64,000 bases of DNA from Syncephalis plumigaleata. Taxonomy: Eukaryota > Zoopagomycota > Zoopagomycetes > Zoopagales > Piptocephalidaceae. Made by a program: the position numbers and the translations under genes. A model generated the notes under the pieces. The model ran no database searches, had not been told where the DNA came from, and worked only from the letters and a program-made list of their open reading frames with translations. Of this stretch, positions 25,048-34,960 are shown one piece after another (within the stretch, counting starts at the first letter, position 1; each line of letters opens with the position of its first letter). The stretch is from assembly GCA_025201365.1 (NCBI GenBank), contig JAIXMF010000015.1:248001-312000 (forward strand), in the 5' to 3' direction.

Positions 25048-27465
25048 ATGGCGGTTGCTCTACTAAAGATACTGTCAAACAAGGACAATCCCGTAGTAGG
25101 ATTAATAGGTGAGTTACCCTATTGCCGGTAGTTCTGTTACAAGTATATTAATAGTATATACAAATATGCTATGCTGAATAGTGCGCGCGTGTCATCCATC
25201 ATTAAGCGAGCCCAGTTTAGCACTTAACCTGGAAGTATGTGACTTCATCAATGAGAAGCAAAAGAACTAGTAAGTATATAGGATGAGAAGTGGTGTCTAT
25301 TATAACTAATAACGTGCACCGGATGAATCTAGTCCACATGATGCCGCGGTTACTATCGTTGAATTGGTCAATAGTAGGAATCCTACCGTGTCACTCCTGG
25401 CATTAGCGGTAACTAATTGCATATTGTATATATATGTATACGCGACTAACAAATATGAATAGCTATTAGACCATTGTATGAAGAATTGTGGACATGCATT
25501 TCACTTGCATGTAGGCACTAAGGAATTCCTTAACGAATTAGTTAAGCGATTCCCGGAACATCCACCGGTAAGATTAATGGAATGAAAGGTCTTATATAGG
25601 TAGATATAGATGGCGAATTAATCAATGTACATAGGCGTATCTTAGTCATTCTCAACGACGTATACTTGAAATGATACAAGAGTGGCGTGTTACCATTGCT
25701 GCACACTCTCGATACAAGGAGATCTACGGTGTATTGATGATATGGCACGTCTATTAGAATATAAAGGTTAGCAATATGATATACATTCATCGATGATACT
25801 AGATTGATGTCATTACTCGTTAGGTTATATGATGCCACGCATACAATCGGATAAATCATCATTAATGCCTAGTCAAGTGAGTGGAATGACAATGACCCTA
25901 GTCAATGCAATGTGATATTGATTAGATTCGTCGTGACATGTAGAGTCTTCGAACGGCAGATGAACTTGAAGAGGAGGATAGAGCTGCTCAAGGAGCGGTA
26001 AGTTTTACGTAGTAGTGATTAACTAATCAATAAATAGATAGATAAATGGCTAATGGCAATATAGAAACTACAAGAGTTAATACGCAAGGGAACACCGGCA
26101 GCCTTACGTGAAGCAATGAATTGATGAAAGTAATGACAGGATTCGTAAGTAGAATGACCAGCAAGATGAATAGGTGTATATTCATCTATATTTGTATAGG
26201 ATCGAGAGGGACAACGTGATTATCAAGCAGAGGTTAGAAATGTTCTCGATACTATTGAGAAACAAGTGATAGAGGCCAATGATTTCATTAATGGTATCGA
26301 GCCAAATGAAGAGCGTCAACATCGACAGAAACTAGCAGTAAGTATATGTAATTAGTAATATATATATATATACTAATGATATACATAGAACTATCTAAGT
26401 GAATGTAAAGCATCACAAGTTAAAATACAGAAAATGATTACCGAGAATGAGAATGATGAACATACAGGTGAGTGTTATTATTCATTAGTGAATAATACAT
26501 GAATAATAACGCTATTATTATTGCTATTAGAACGATTATTATTATTGAATGACATGATATTGGATGTCATTAATAAACATGAATTACTACGTCAGGGTAA
26601 ATCGATAAAGAGTGTTGAACCATCAGTGTAAGTAATCATTCACACTATGAATGAGTAATTAGTTGTATTAATATTATAGTATATGTTATATTAGACCTAC
26701 TGTTACTGCACCCACTATAGATGAATCACCCTCATTGATTGATATGGGTACTGCCGAGGAGAGTGTAGGTCGATCTAGGGTAACATGGGGAGCAGCGGCA
26801 GATCAACCAGCATCGACATCATCAGAGGCAGCATCAGCCGAATCAGTACTTAATGATTTACTTGGTCTATCATTTAATGTAATAACAATAATACACGCAC
26901 ACACACATTACTATTATTAATAATTACTATTAGGATAATCCGGCAAGAACACCTAGTCCTGCTATGGGTGCTATCTCATTGCCATTAAGTAAGTAGTTAA
27001 TGACGACATTAGACTATATAATAACACTCACTCTATTATTATTATAGGCATGAATCAAGGATGTAAGTAATACTAGTCTAGTGATGCTAGTTAGATTGAA
27101 CTAATCGATAATTAATTAATATGATAACAGTGGCATCACCATTGGTTGCATTACCCGGAACAGGAATGAATACATCGACTAGTGGAATGGCGACACCACT
27201 GCATACTACACGTAAGTAATGTATGTAATCAGTGTGAATACACATACTAACCTGTTTACTTTGACTAGCATTCAATGCTCATCTTTCGCAAACTACTACC
27301 ACCACTACTTCTACATCGTCAATGCAGACTACTCAGTCTCAACAATCTACTAGCAATGCATCTAATAATAATAACAGTGATACTAATAGTAATACAAATC
27401 AAATAGCGGAATCAAAAAGTGAAGATCCATTTAGTGATCTATTAGGCGCATGGCCATCCAAATAG
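25048..27465 (+). CDS. VHS-GAT domain clathrin adaptor (GGA/TOM1-like)
   Basis: Sorting adaptor for ubiquitinated or sorting-signal-bearing cargo at the trans-Golgi and endosomes. Starts at ATG 25048 (MAVALLKILSNKDNP). The VHS domain continues over small exons with RACHPSLSEPSLALNLEVCD, LLDHCMKNCGHAFHLHV and LNELVKRFP. The GAT domain contains AKLQELIRKGTPAALREAM, KVMTGF and EVRNVLDTIEKQVIEANDFI, close to yeast Gga. The rest is a Ser/Thr/Asn-rich hinge with clathrin-box-like and acidic-dileucine-like stretches (SLIDM, SVLNDLLGLSF, DPFSDLLGAWPSK). No gamma-adaptin ear follows, so it resembles TOM1 or a GGA without its ear. Frame slips near 25737 and 26117 are each repaired by one base (giving VLDDMARLLEYKGY and EAMKLMKVMTGF). 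Stop TAG 27463-27465. Confidence 0.85.
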
Positions 27466-27663
27466 TTAATGAAATAAATTAGATTCAATAAGCATTGCAA
27501 TATATTACAGTATTATTAATAGCAAAGTAGATGGTGTACATTATTCATTAATAGACTATGTTCTCTCTCATTATATTGTTGTCCTATTGCAATGACAATA
27601 CATCAAATACAAACTTAAATAGAGCCGTCATCAACCTATACGGTTACACTTTTGTTATTATGA

Positions 27664-28733
27664 TTACTTTCGACGAATATTACGTGATCTACTTGTTGTC
27701 GATGTTGTTTTACGCTTTTTAAACAAGGAACCGCCATTATCATCGTTGTCATCATTGTCATCTTTCTCCTCTTTTTGACTTCATTCAAAGGTTTCTTTAC
27801 CGATTTCGTATAGATAGTAGTAGTGTCATCATCATCATCATCATATTCAGTTGGATGTGATTTCTCAATTACACGAAAGTTACGTAAATCATCTGGATCA
27901 TTGGGATCGATATCATTACCTAGTGTCTTTTCATCTTCCTCATCACCTAATAGTAAATCATTGGCAGCTGATGATCCTACTATTTGTTGTGTTTTACTTT
28001 TGTTAGCTGTCATTGATGATGACGCTGACGTGCTGTTCTCTTTTTGTAGTGTGGGCATTATTGGTTCTTCTACACGTCTCCAAGGACCGATGGCGCCTAC
28101 TTGATCATCTTCCGGTAGTCGAAATGGTAATTGCGCTGCATTTAGCTGACTGTATGCTGCGGCATTAGCCCTATTCCTACTAGAGGAGGATCGTGGTTCT
28201 GCTTTAGAGACAAACGATGGTATCGGTGATTTCACAGGTGATGCAGCTCGTTTCTTCGAAGCAGTTGTCGTGCTTGCTGTTACATCACGACTTACATTGC
28301 CCCTGCCCAAATCTAGATTATAAGCACTTTGTGCAGCCTAAATATTCCTAGTTATTATAACAGCTAATACGATTCATCCTATTCGTAAATGTTACCTGGT
28401 TAATCTTTGCCATTTCTCTAGCAAGGTAGTCATTCTCTTCCTTCTCTTTCTGAATACGCGTGTGTGTCTCGCGTAGAAACCGTTCTACGTTGCCTTTATG
28501 CTTTCTAGCCTGTTCATGGTGTTGTCGACTCTAATAACAATAACCTAATTCTATCAGCGATTACGTTCTACGAATTCACTATATGCATATCTATATCAAC
28601 CTACAATAGGATTATCTGTAACGTATATTTTACAATATTTGCACCAGTAACGTGCTTGCGACTTCCAGTAATCAGCCCTAGAGACTCGTCAATACTACAA
28701 TTGTATGATTATGCTACGAGGCAATACTTACAT
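27664..28733 (-). CDS. WBP4/FBP21-like spliceosomal zinc-finger protein
   Basis: Homologue of WW-domain binding protein 4, a component of the pre-B spliceosome. The N-terminus is the matrin-type C2H2 zinc finger ADYWKSQARYWCKYCKIYV, then HHEQARKHKGNVERFL with the paired histidines, and a Glu/Lys-rich helix. The start codon is split: exon 1 ends with AT (28732-28733), an intron runs 28678-28731, and exon 2 opens with G then GCT GAT TAC TGG, giving MADYWKSQ exactly as in the family. The middle has a proline/serine linker and GPWRRVEEP. The true C-terminus is probably GGSLFKKRKTTSTTSRSRNI with two or three basic residues after it, ending at TAA 27664-27666. It is reached by adding one A in the A-run near 27772; the frame as written runs to 27636 with an unconserved tail. 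No WW domain was seen. Confidence 0.82.
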
Positions 28734-29163
28734 TGTTTATATAATAAAGAAAGGAAAAGTGATAAAGAAGAGGTAAAGAAAAGAGAATGTCATCGTCGTC
28801 ATCACCGTTATTTATACATTTTTATGCATGAAGCTATTTTAATACACCGCCAGTTTGCTCTTTGCTCTTTGCTCTTATTCGCTCACCCACTTACTCACTC
28901 ACTCTTGCTTACTTGCTTGACACTGTAGTCTGTGGTGGTTGTTCTCGTTCTCTATTACATGTTTGCGCAACATAATTAGAGATAGAATCAGTAATCTACG
29001 TTATTCTATCTTTCACAGATCTGTATGACGTTAGGAATTCAAGCATTCTCTATATAACACGCGTGTCGCTCTGTTCTTCTTACTATTCGTTGCTTGTTGC
29101 ATGAATTCAATACGCGCTGTTCAACATAGTATTGTTGCGTGGGCACGTCATTAATTGGTTTGA
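28734..29163. other. Divergent promoter between WBP4-like and PPR genes
   Basis: About 430 bases serving two divergent genes. It contains a repeated GCTCTTT motif around 28857-28876 and CACTTACTCACTC-type pyrimidine-rich sequence near 28885-28920. No coding frame is supported. Confidence 0.45.
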
Positions 29164-31434
29164 ATGCGGCAGTTGCGTAGCCGTACTTGCCTCGCATGTA
29201 CGCGAAATATACGGATCAATGATCTTTCCGTGAAGACTGACGCGTCGTCTACTGCTTCAGTGCTTAGTTCGACAGCCAGCTTCATTGCCGTTCATCGTCC
29301 GTGCCGGCCACGCCTAGCTAATTCAACTTCTAAGCAAGCAATTGTTAGTGATTCGACGCGTCAAACTACCGCCACCTGTGTTACCGCGCCATTTTTCCTT
29401 ATTCCTTCCGTTTTCTCGCGAGGTACAACATCGTGGGGTCGATCAAGCTGGCTAGCCACGCCCAATCCATCGACGAGAAGAGCACTAAGTAGCGATACTA
29501 GTCAGCATGATCATATCGAGCCATCAAGATCAGTAACTACTACTAGTACGCACACCCGAAGTACATTAGCGGTATTGCCAGAATTGTCTGATTATGTCCA
29601 ACAAATACTGGTGTCGAAGGGCGTTGATCAAACGATTAGTGTTAAGCATGCACAAAGCTTTGTGCCCTCAGCAATATCGCGAATTCGATCCACGATGATA
29701 TTGCGTAGAAGTGAGATTGAAGCATTGGAGAGAGCGAACGACTATTCGAGAATGATATTCAAGATCAATCGTATGCCATCGAATAATAGTCTTGCCATGG
29801 GATTTCGAGTTCTAAGACGAATGCGCGATCAAGGCGTTCGATTCCACACGCTAAGCCAGTATAATCAACTCATGTGGTTCTATAGTCAGCATCGACAAAT
29901 AAGCCCACTATGGAAGACATTTAGAAATATATTAAGGGTGTGCGGTACCGTGAACGTGATCACTTACAATCATTTGTTGAATGCATTTGGTGAGGCGGAT
30001 TTCAAAGTGATCTCACTACTACTGAACCAGATGAAGACACATCACGTAGAACCGAACACCGTTACCTACAACATAGTGTTGCGACTACTGGCGAAGCAGG
30101 ATAATCTCACGGAAATGCTTAAAGTCTACCAAGCTATGACTGATTGGCAACATTCGACGACAGACGAGGAAATATCGCGGAAAACATCATCATCATCAGC
30201 ATCCGTGCTACCTAATGAATACACGTATACGACACTTATGCACACGGCAGCTAAACTCGGACACACCGAGCTATTAGAGAGATTCACTATGTTGATGCAA
30301 CAGAATAACATAGCATCGAATGCCGTTTCCTATACAATTCGTATCAATGCCACGAAACTACCACCACCCGATCCAATGGACGTTGAACCATGGCGAGATC
30401 GACGACCAATGTCCGAGGAGACACGACAACAACACAGAGATATTTTGGACTTGGATAGGCAACTGCTGAATGAGATGCAAGACAAGTGCATTACGCCTAC
30501 GCAACACACGTACACCTCATTGATGAATCGCGCCTTCAAGTGTGGACATCAGGGATTAGCGCTTGAATACTACGTGCAAATGATTCGTGCGGGTATAACA
30601 CCGGATATCGTTAGTTACGGCACATTATACTACGGACTCGGCTTAGCAAACGACATAGGGATGGCCGAGCAGTATCATCTGGAGATGCGTAATCAGCTGA
30701 TTCCGGAGGGATTGACCTATAGAACTATACTGGCTCACGTCAAGTCACGCCATGGCTATCATCGAGATGCCATAAGAATACTGGAGCCATATCTACATGC
30801 GGGACAACTTGACGTTAAGGCGGCGGCCACGCTGTTGACATGCTACGCGCGTGCACGTAATCTAAATGCTGCACTAAGAGCATGGAGGCGAATGCTACTT
30901 CAATACGGCGTGGTATTTGCCAACCAGGTGCATCGACCATTGTTGATGGCATTCGCGCGACGTGGCGAGACCCGCGTAGTTCGATGGCTTTTCTCCCGAG
31001 TGGTGTGCGTGCAAAACACACAGCTAATGCCAATGGAAATGATCTACGCTTTGTTGCGATCCTATGCGCAGCGTGGTCAGGCCAAGGATGCCGTAGATCT
31101 ATGGCGACAATCGCTCTACCTCGGTATCGAGTTTACACCTAGCATGATAACGCAACTGCTAATGGCGTGTAGCGTGGCACAAGACGCCGAGTTACTTGCC
31201 ATCGTTGAGGGTGATCTCAAGACACTCGAGATATCGTTGAACGAGTATCAACTGTCGATATTCATTGTAGGGCTAGCCAGAACAGGTCGTGCCGATCTAT
31301 GCAAAGCACTGTATAGACAATCGCTAGAATGTGGTCTATGGCTAAAGGAATGGGTACATTTAGCGTGTGGCAATGCCGGTGTTCATATGCACGACATTTA
31401 CTTCATGTATAATGGTAGTAAACATTTATCCTAA
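29164..31434 (+). CDS. Mitochondrial pentatricopeptide repeat (PPR) protein
   Basis: Intronless 756-residue RNA-binding PPR protein, expected in the mitochondrial matrix for RNA processing, stability or translation. The start MRQLRSRTCLACTRNIRI is rich in Arg and Ser with no early acids, as for a presequence. About 12 to 14 helical-hairpin repeats begin near residue 200. The clearest are VNVITYNHLLNAFGEADF, EPNTVTYNIVLRLLAKQ, NEYTYTTLMHTAAKLGH, TQHTYTSLMNRAFKCGH and TPDIVSYGTLYYGLGLAND. A Ser/Thr-rich linker separates presequence and repeats. It is the one long gene here without any frame slip, which is useful as a control. The specific RNA target cannot be inferred. Confidence 0.88.
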   Translation: MRQLRSRTCLACTRNIRINDLSVKTDASSTASVLSSTASFIAVHRPCRPRLANSTSKQAIVSDSTRQTTATCVTAPFFLIPSVFSRGTTSWGRSSWLATPNPSTRRALSSDTSQHDHIEPSRSVTTTSTHTRSTLAVLPELSDYVQQILVSKGVDQTISVKHAQSFVPSAISRIRSTMILRRSEIEALERANDYSRMIFKINRMPSNNSLAMGFRVLRRMRDQGVRFHTLSQYNQLMWFYSQHRQISPLWKTFRNILRVCGTVNVITYNHLLNAFGEADFKVISLLLNQMKTHHVEPNTVTYNIVLRLLAKQDNLTEMLKVYQAMTDWQHSTTDEEISRKTSSSSASVLPNEYTYTTLMHTAAKLGHTELLERFTMLMQQNNIASNAVSYTIRINATKLPPPDPMDVEPWRDRRPMSEETRQQHRDILDLDRQLLNEMQDKCITPTQHTYTSLMNRAFKCGHQGLALEYYVQMIRAGITPDIVSYGTLYYGLGLANDIGMAEQYHLEMRNQLIPEGLTYRTILAHVKSRHGYHRDAIRILEPYLHAGQLDVKAAATLLTCYARARNLNAALRAWRRMLLQYGVVFANQVHRPLLMAFARRGETRVVRWLFSRVVCVQNTQLMPMEMIYALLRSYAQRGQAKDAVDLWRQSLYLGIEFTPSMITQLLMACSVAQDAELLAIVEGDLKTLEISLNEYQLSIFIVGLARTGRADLCKALYRQSLECGLWLKEWVHLACGNAGVHMHDIYFMYNGSKHLS

Positions 31435-31625
31435 TAATACAAATGTAATTACTATTAATATCCTTATTATTTGCTGTTAACTAATATGATTGTTTAGATA
31501 GATAAATCAATCTGTCTAGAATATTTAAATTATTAATAAAAACGATTCAAACATATTAATGAATAAAGAATATCATGTTATATTTTATTATTGATATTGT
31601 ATAGGTAAGGATATCGATGTGGTAA

Positions 31626-33303
31626 TTACACTAGATCACAGACGAGAATACCTTCATTGAAGAAACCGCCCAGTAGCATTTTATGATGATTGGAATCGAC
31701 TGCAGCAACCGTAAGTGCAGAACCCGGATATTTATCATAGATAAGCAGCGGCTTAACATCAACTGATGGCAATTCATGCTTTGCCTTGTTGCCAATATGA
31801 ATGTTGTCGAGTCTTGCGGCTTGACTGGCCGCATCCACCGATGGATCATTAAACCTTTCTACTATCTTAAGTGGTTGCAACGTGCCTAATAGTACGACAT
31901 GTATAACATATACACATATAGGTAGTCATATCAATTAGTAATGGGATTGAGTGTGATATTGTGCATCTAGTATGACGGCTTACCTGCCATGTAGACATGA
32001 CCAGACGTGTGGTCTACGTGAATATTGTCACCTGAAAACCCGGTTGACACATAGCCGTGGAAGATCAACTTGTTGTCATACTTTGTTGCTCGTTCATAAA
32101 TATAGACACGAGCTAGATTGGCCGATACCACTAGAAGGTATTGATCATTACGATATCCAGTAATGCCATTGGCATATGGGATGTTACTAGCCACCACCTC
32201 GGTGATGCCGTGTTCATTGCGGAAGACAACCTCACCAAGTGGTAATGCTACGAATTCCTCAATAATTCGCATAAAACCACGAGCAAACTTGTGATCATTC
32301 GTGACATAGAAGCTTCGTCTAAATAAAAGCAAATGAAATACACGCATGCATACATAAGCTATTGTGAGAGACATATTCATTCATCTTGCCACTACTACTA
32401 CTACTACTTACCGTGAAATGGGATATACGGAATTAGGCGTGCGAATGAGTGGATCCTTGACTGTCTCCACATGACGTAGTTCACCAATGGACATCAACGT
32501 AGCCGATTCCTCAGATGGTAGGATATGCTCAAATATCTCGATGGTGGAACCATTACGACCATGGTTGACGAGCATTAGCACGGCCGGTTCATCTGCGGCT
32601 GTTAATGGTTTTTTCGCAGCTAGACCATCGGCACCTGACTTCCACAGAGCAATACCATGCAAGCGTAGTTCTCCGTTGAATCCGGACACGGGCAATGGCT
32701 GTATCTCGCCTGTCTGCAGAGTATACGTACATGTACATGCGTGTGTATGTGTGTGTTAATCGATATGTCCGTATGTACATGCTGCACAATGTCCACATCA
32801 TAATGGATGTCGATATCACCGATGACGACAGTGCATGACCGACTTACCTTTAGATCGTAGATAAAAATAGGGTCTTGCTCATCGGTAACATTGTGATGGT
32901 CGTAGTGATTAACGGGTGGCCACCATTTTACACGATTGCTTACACTGGCACACGCCATATAGACGATGCTCGCTGCATGATCAATTACCATGTCCTCGCA
33001 ACCCTCCACTAAGCAATACGTCAGTTAGTGTTGTCAAGTAACTAACACGAGTAGAGCTACACGCTAATTGTCTAGTAAATGGCTTGCCTTTTGGTTTAAC
33101 AACATGCTTACAATGCTTAGTATTCAATGGTGTGATGGACCTGCCGATATTCACGGTCCCGATAAGTGTCGCCAAATGTGGGAGTACCGTGTAAGAGAAT
33201 AGAAGCGCTAAACATGTACCGATAATTGCTTTAAATGAAAGCGCACCTCCTTCTTTGTAGCGTTGCTAGTTCTAGAATGCTGCTGCTGCTGCTGCTTATC
33301 CAT
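31626..33303 (-). CDS. Paraoxonase-like six-bladed propeller protein with N-terminal membrane anchor
   Basis: Similar to the paraoxonase/arylesterase family, which hydrolyse lactones and esters and often sit in the ER lumen or outside the cell with a retained signal anchor. Start MDKQQQQQHSRTSNATKKE is followed, after adding one G to GG near 33246, by a single hydrophobic anchor (FKAIIGTCLALLFSYTVL). Family motifs follow in order: EGCEDMVID, FNGELRLHGIALW, VLMLVNHGRNGSTIEIFEH, RTPNSVYPIS, SFYVTNDHKFARG, PYANGITGYRNDQYLLV and SGDNIHVDHTSGHVYMAG. The Asn of YVTND and PYANGI and the Asp of GDNIHVD are those that bind the catalytic Ca2+ in PON1, so activity is plausible. One intron (33009-33087) uses a GC donor. 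Stop TAA 31626-31628. Substrate unknown. Confidence 0.8.
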
Positions 33304-34960
33304 TGTGTAATAGCAGTTGCACTAGACTGTTAAACCGTGAACACGTCGAATGAGACTGATTAAGAATGAATGAACGTATGAACGAACAAATGAGTAAATA
33401 AACTAGCGTCAAGTAAGTTACGCGATAGGAACTAGGAATGATTTTACGTGCTAAAGAATGGTGCTGGTGCTGGTGCTGGTGGTGTTGGCAGTGATAAGAG
33501 TGGGGCGTGTCCTCTTGGATCATCCGGTTATAAAGGGGATATTTATATCATGCAACAGCAAGGATAAGAAACAGTCTTGACGAGGGATTGAAAATCACCG
33601 TTCTACCTATTTTTCTACTTTATGCATGTGCGTGTAGATGTGTCCATGATGTGATGGGACACAACGATAACTGTAGTGTAATCATCTGCATAAGGTTATG
33701 ATGCAATTCCTTTCCATCCTATCATAAATAAAAAAGCAAATACTGTCTATATACTCTAGTCATGAGCAATGCTATTACAAAAGAATAAACCAATGAATCT
33801 ACTTAATGAATCAATAGATCCATTTCATAGTGTAACTAATACTGCTATAATTATTGCGTAGCCTGAGAAATACCCGCTTCTATTATTAGTCATGAGATTA
33901 ATGCTGCCATGGCAAGAAAGAAAGTACAATGCAGCTGGAACAAGTCATATGAACATGGTGAAACTACTTTGCAATGGTGTATTCGGCATGTTGATCCTTT
34001 CTTCACTATAGCTGATATATATCCATTGCATGGTGTACGAGTCAAGTCTTATGCGGTATAGATTATCCGATGATTATTCAAGTAAATATGAAACAACAGC
34101 AATAGTAAGCGATTGATATTACATACTCAAGGTATTTTACCGTGTAACGTATGCTCAAATAACTGTTTGGATGAATAAGCTACTGAATGGCCCATGAAGT
34201 ACCGAGATTAAATTAGGCCGACGAGTGTTTGGAAGGACATATAGCAAGGAATCAAACGTTAAATGCCAACCAGTCCTCTACAATGAGTATCAAGTGTACC
34301 ATTCAATGGCAATTTCATTATGATAATATAAGGCGTAGTTGACTTGAATATAAATATTGCATGGTATATACTCGCATTTCTACTCCACTCTACTCTACTC
34401 TCACTGCTTTCCTCAACCATCATAATGGTATTCAATCTTTATTAAATGATGTTAAAACAATCCTTGTATGATCGCTTAACCTCGTAATTAACAAAGTAAT
34501 GCCATGCAACATTTGTAGCTGGTGCAACAAATCTTTCTCTAGTAATAATGATAATGATAATGACAAAGAATGATGGATAGTATGTGTGGATATGTATATT
34601 TGCCGTATTTCCAGCTTACTCGTGTAGAACGAGGATCGGCAACTGATAGTATTCAAGGAAGAAGAGACAAGGAAGAGAGCATAAGCTTGTCGTGTTGATC
34701 CACACTATGAAAGATGCCCCTTTGTATGATATTATTACTATTGCTCGTAACTATTGCCTATGTACGTATAGAATGCATACATACATACATACACATATAC
34801 ACATATAGGTAGCAATGATAGATCATTCGGTATGATTACTGCTTTATTATAACTCTGAATAACCCCCAAATCTCAACTCGTTTTTGTACAGAAAATAAAG
34901 AAAATAAAATAATAGTATCTAGTAACAATAGCAATTGTAGAGTTCACTTAATCTTCCCCG
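33304..34960. other. Intergenic region, one weak small frame
   Basis: About 1.65 kb, mostly AT-rich. A 51-codon forward frame at 33909-34061 (MARKKVQCSWNKSYEHGETT onward) starts in a CCATGG context but has no recognised match and no neighbouring exon, so it is not called as a gene. (CATA)n lies near 34775-34800, and (CTCTA)n-like sequence near 34380-34405. Confidence 0.4.

Noticed and set aside
33909-34061. 51-codon frame starting MARKKVQCSW
   Set aside because: Good start context but no homologue recognised and no neighbouring exon; too short to call.
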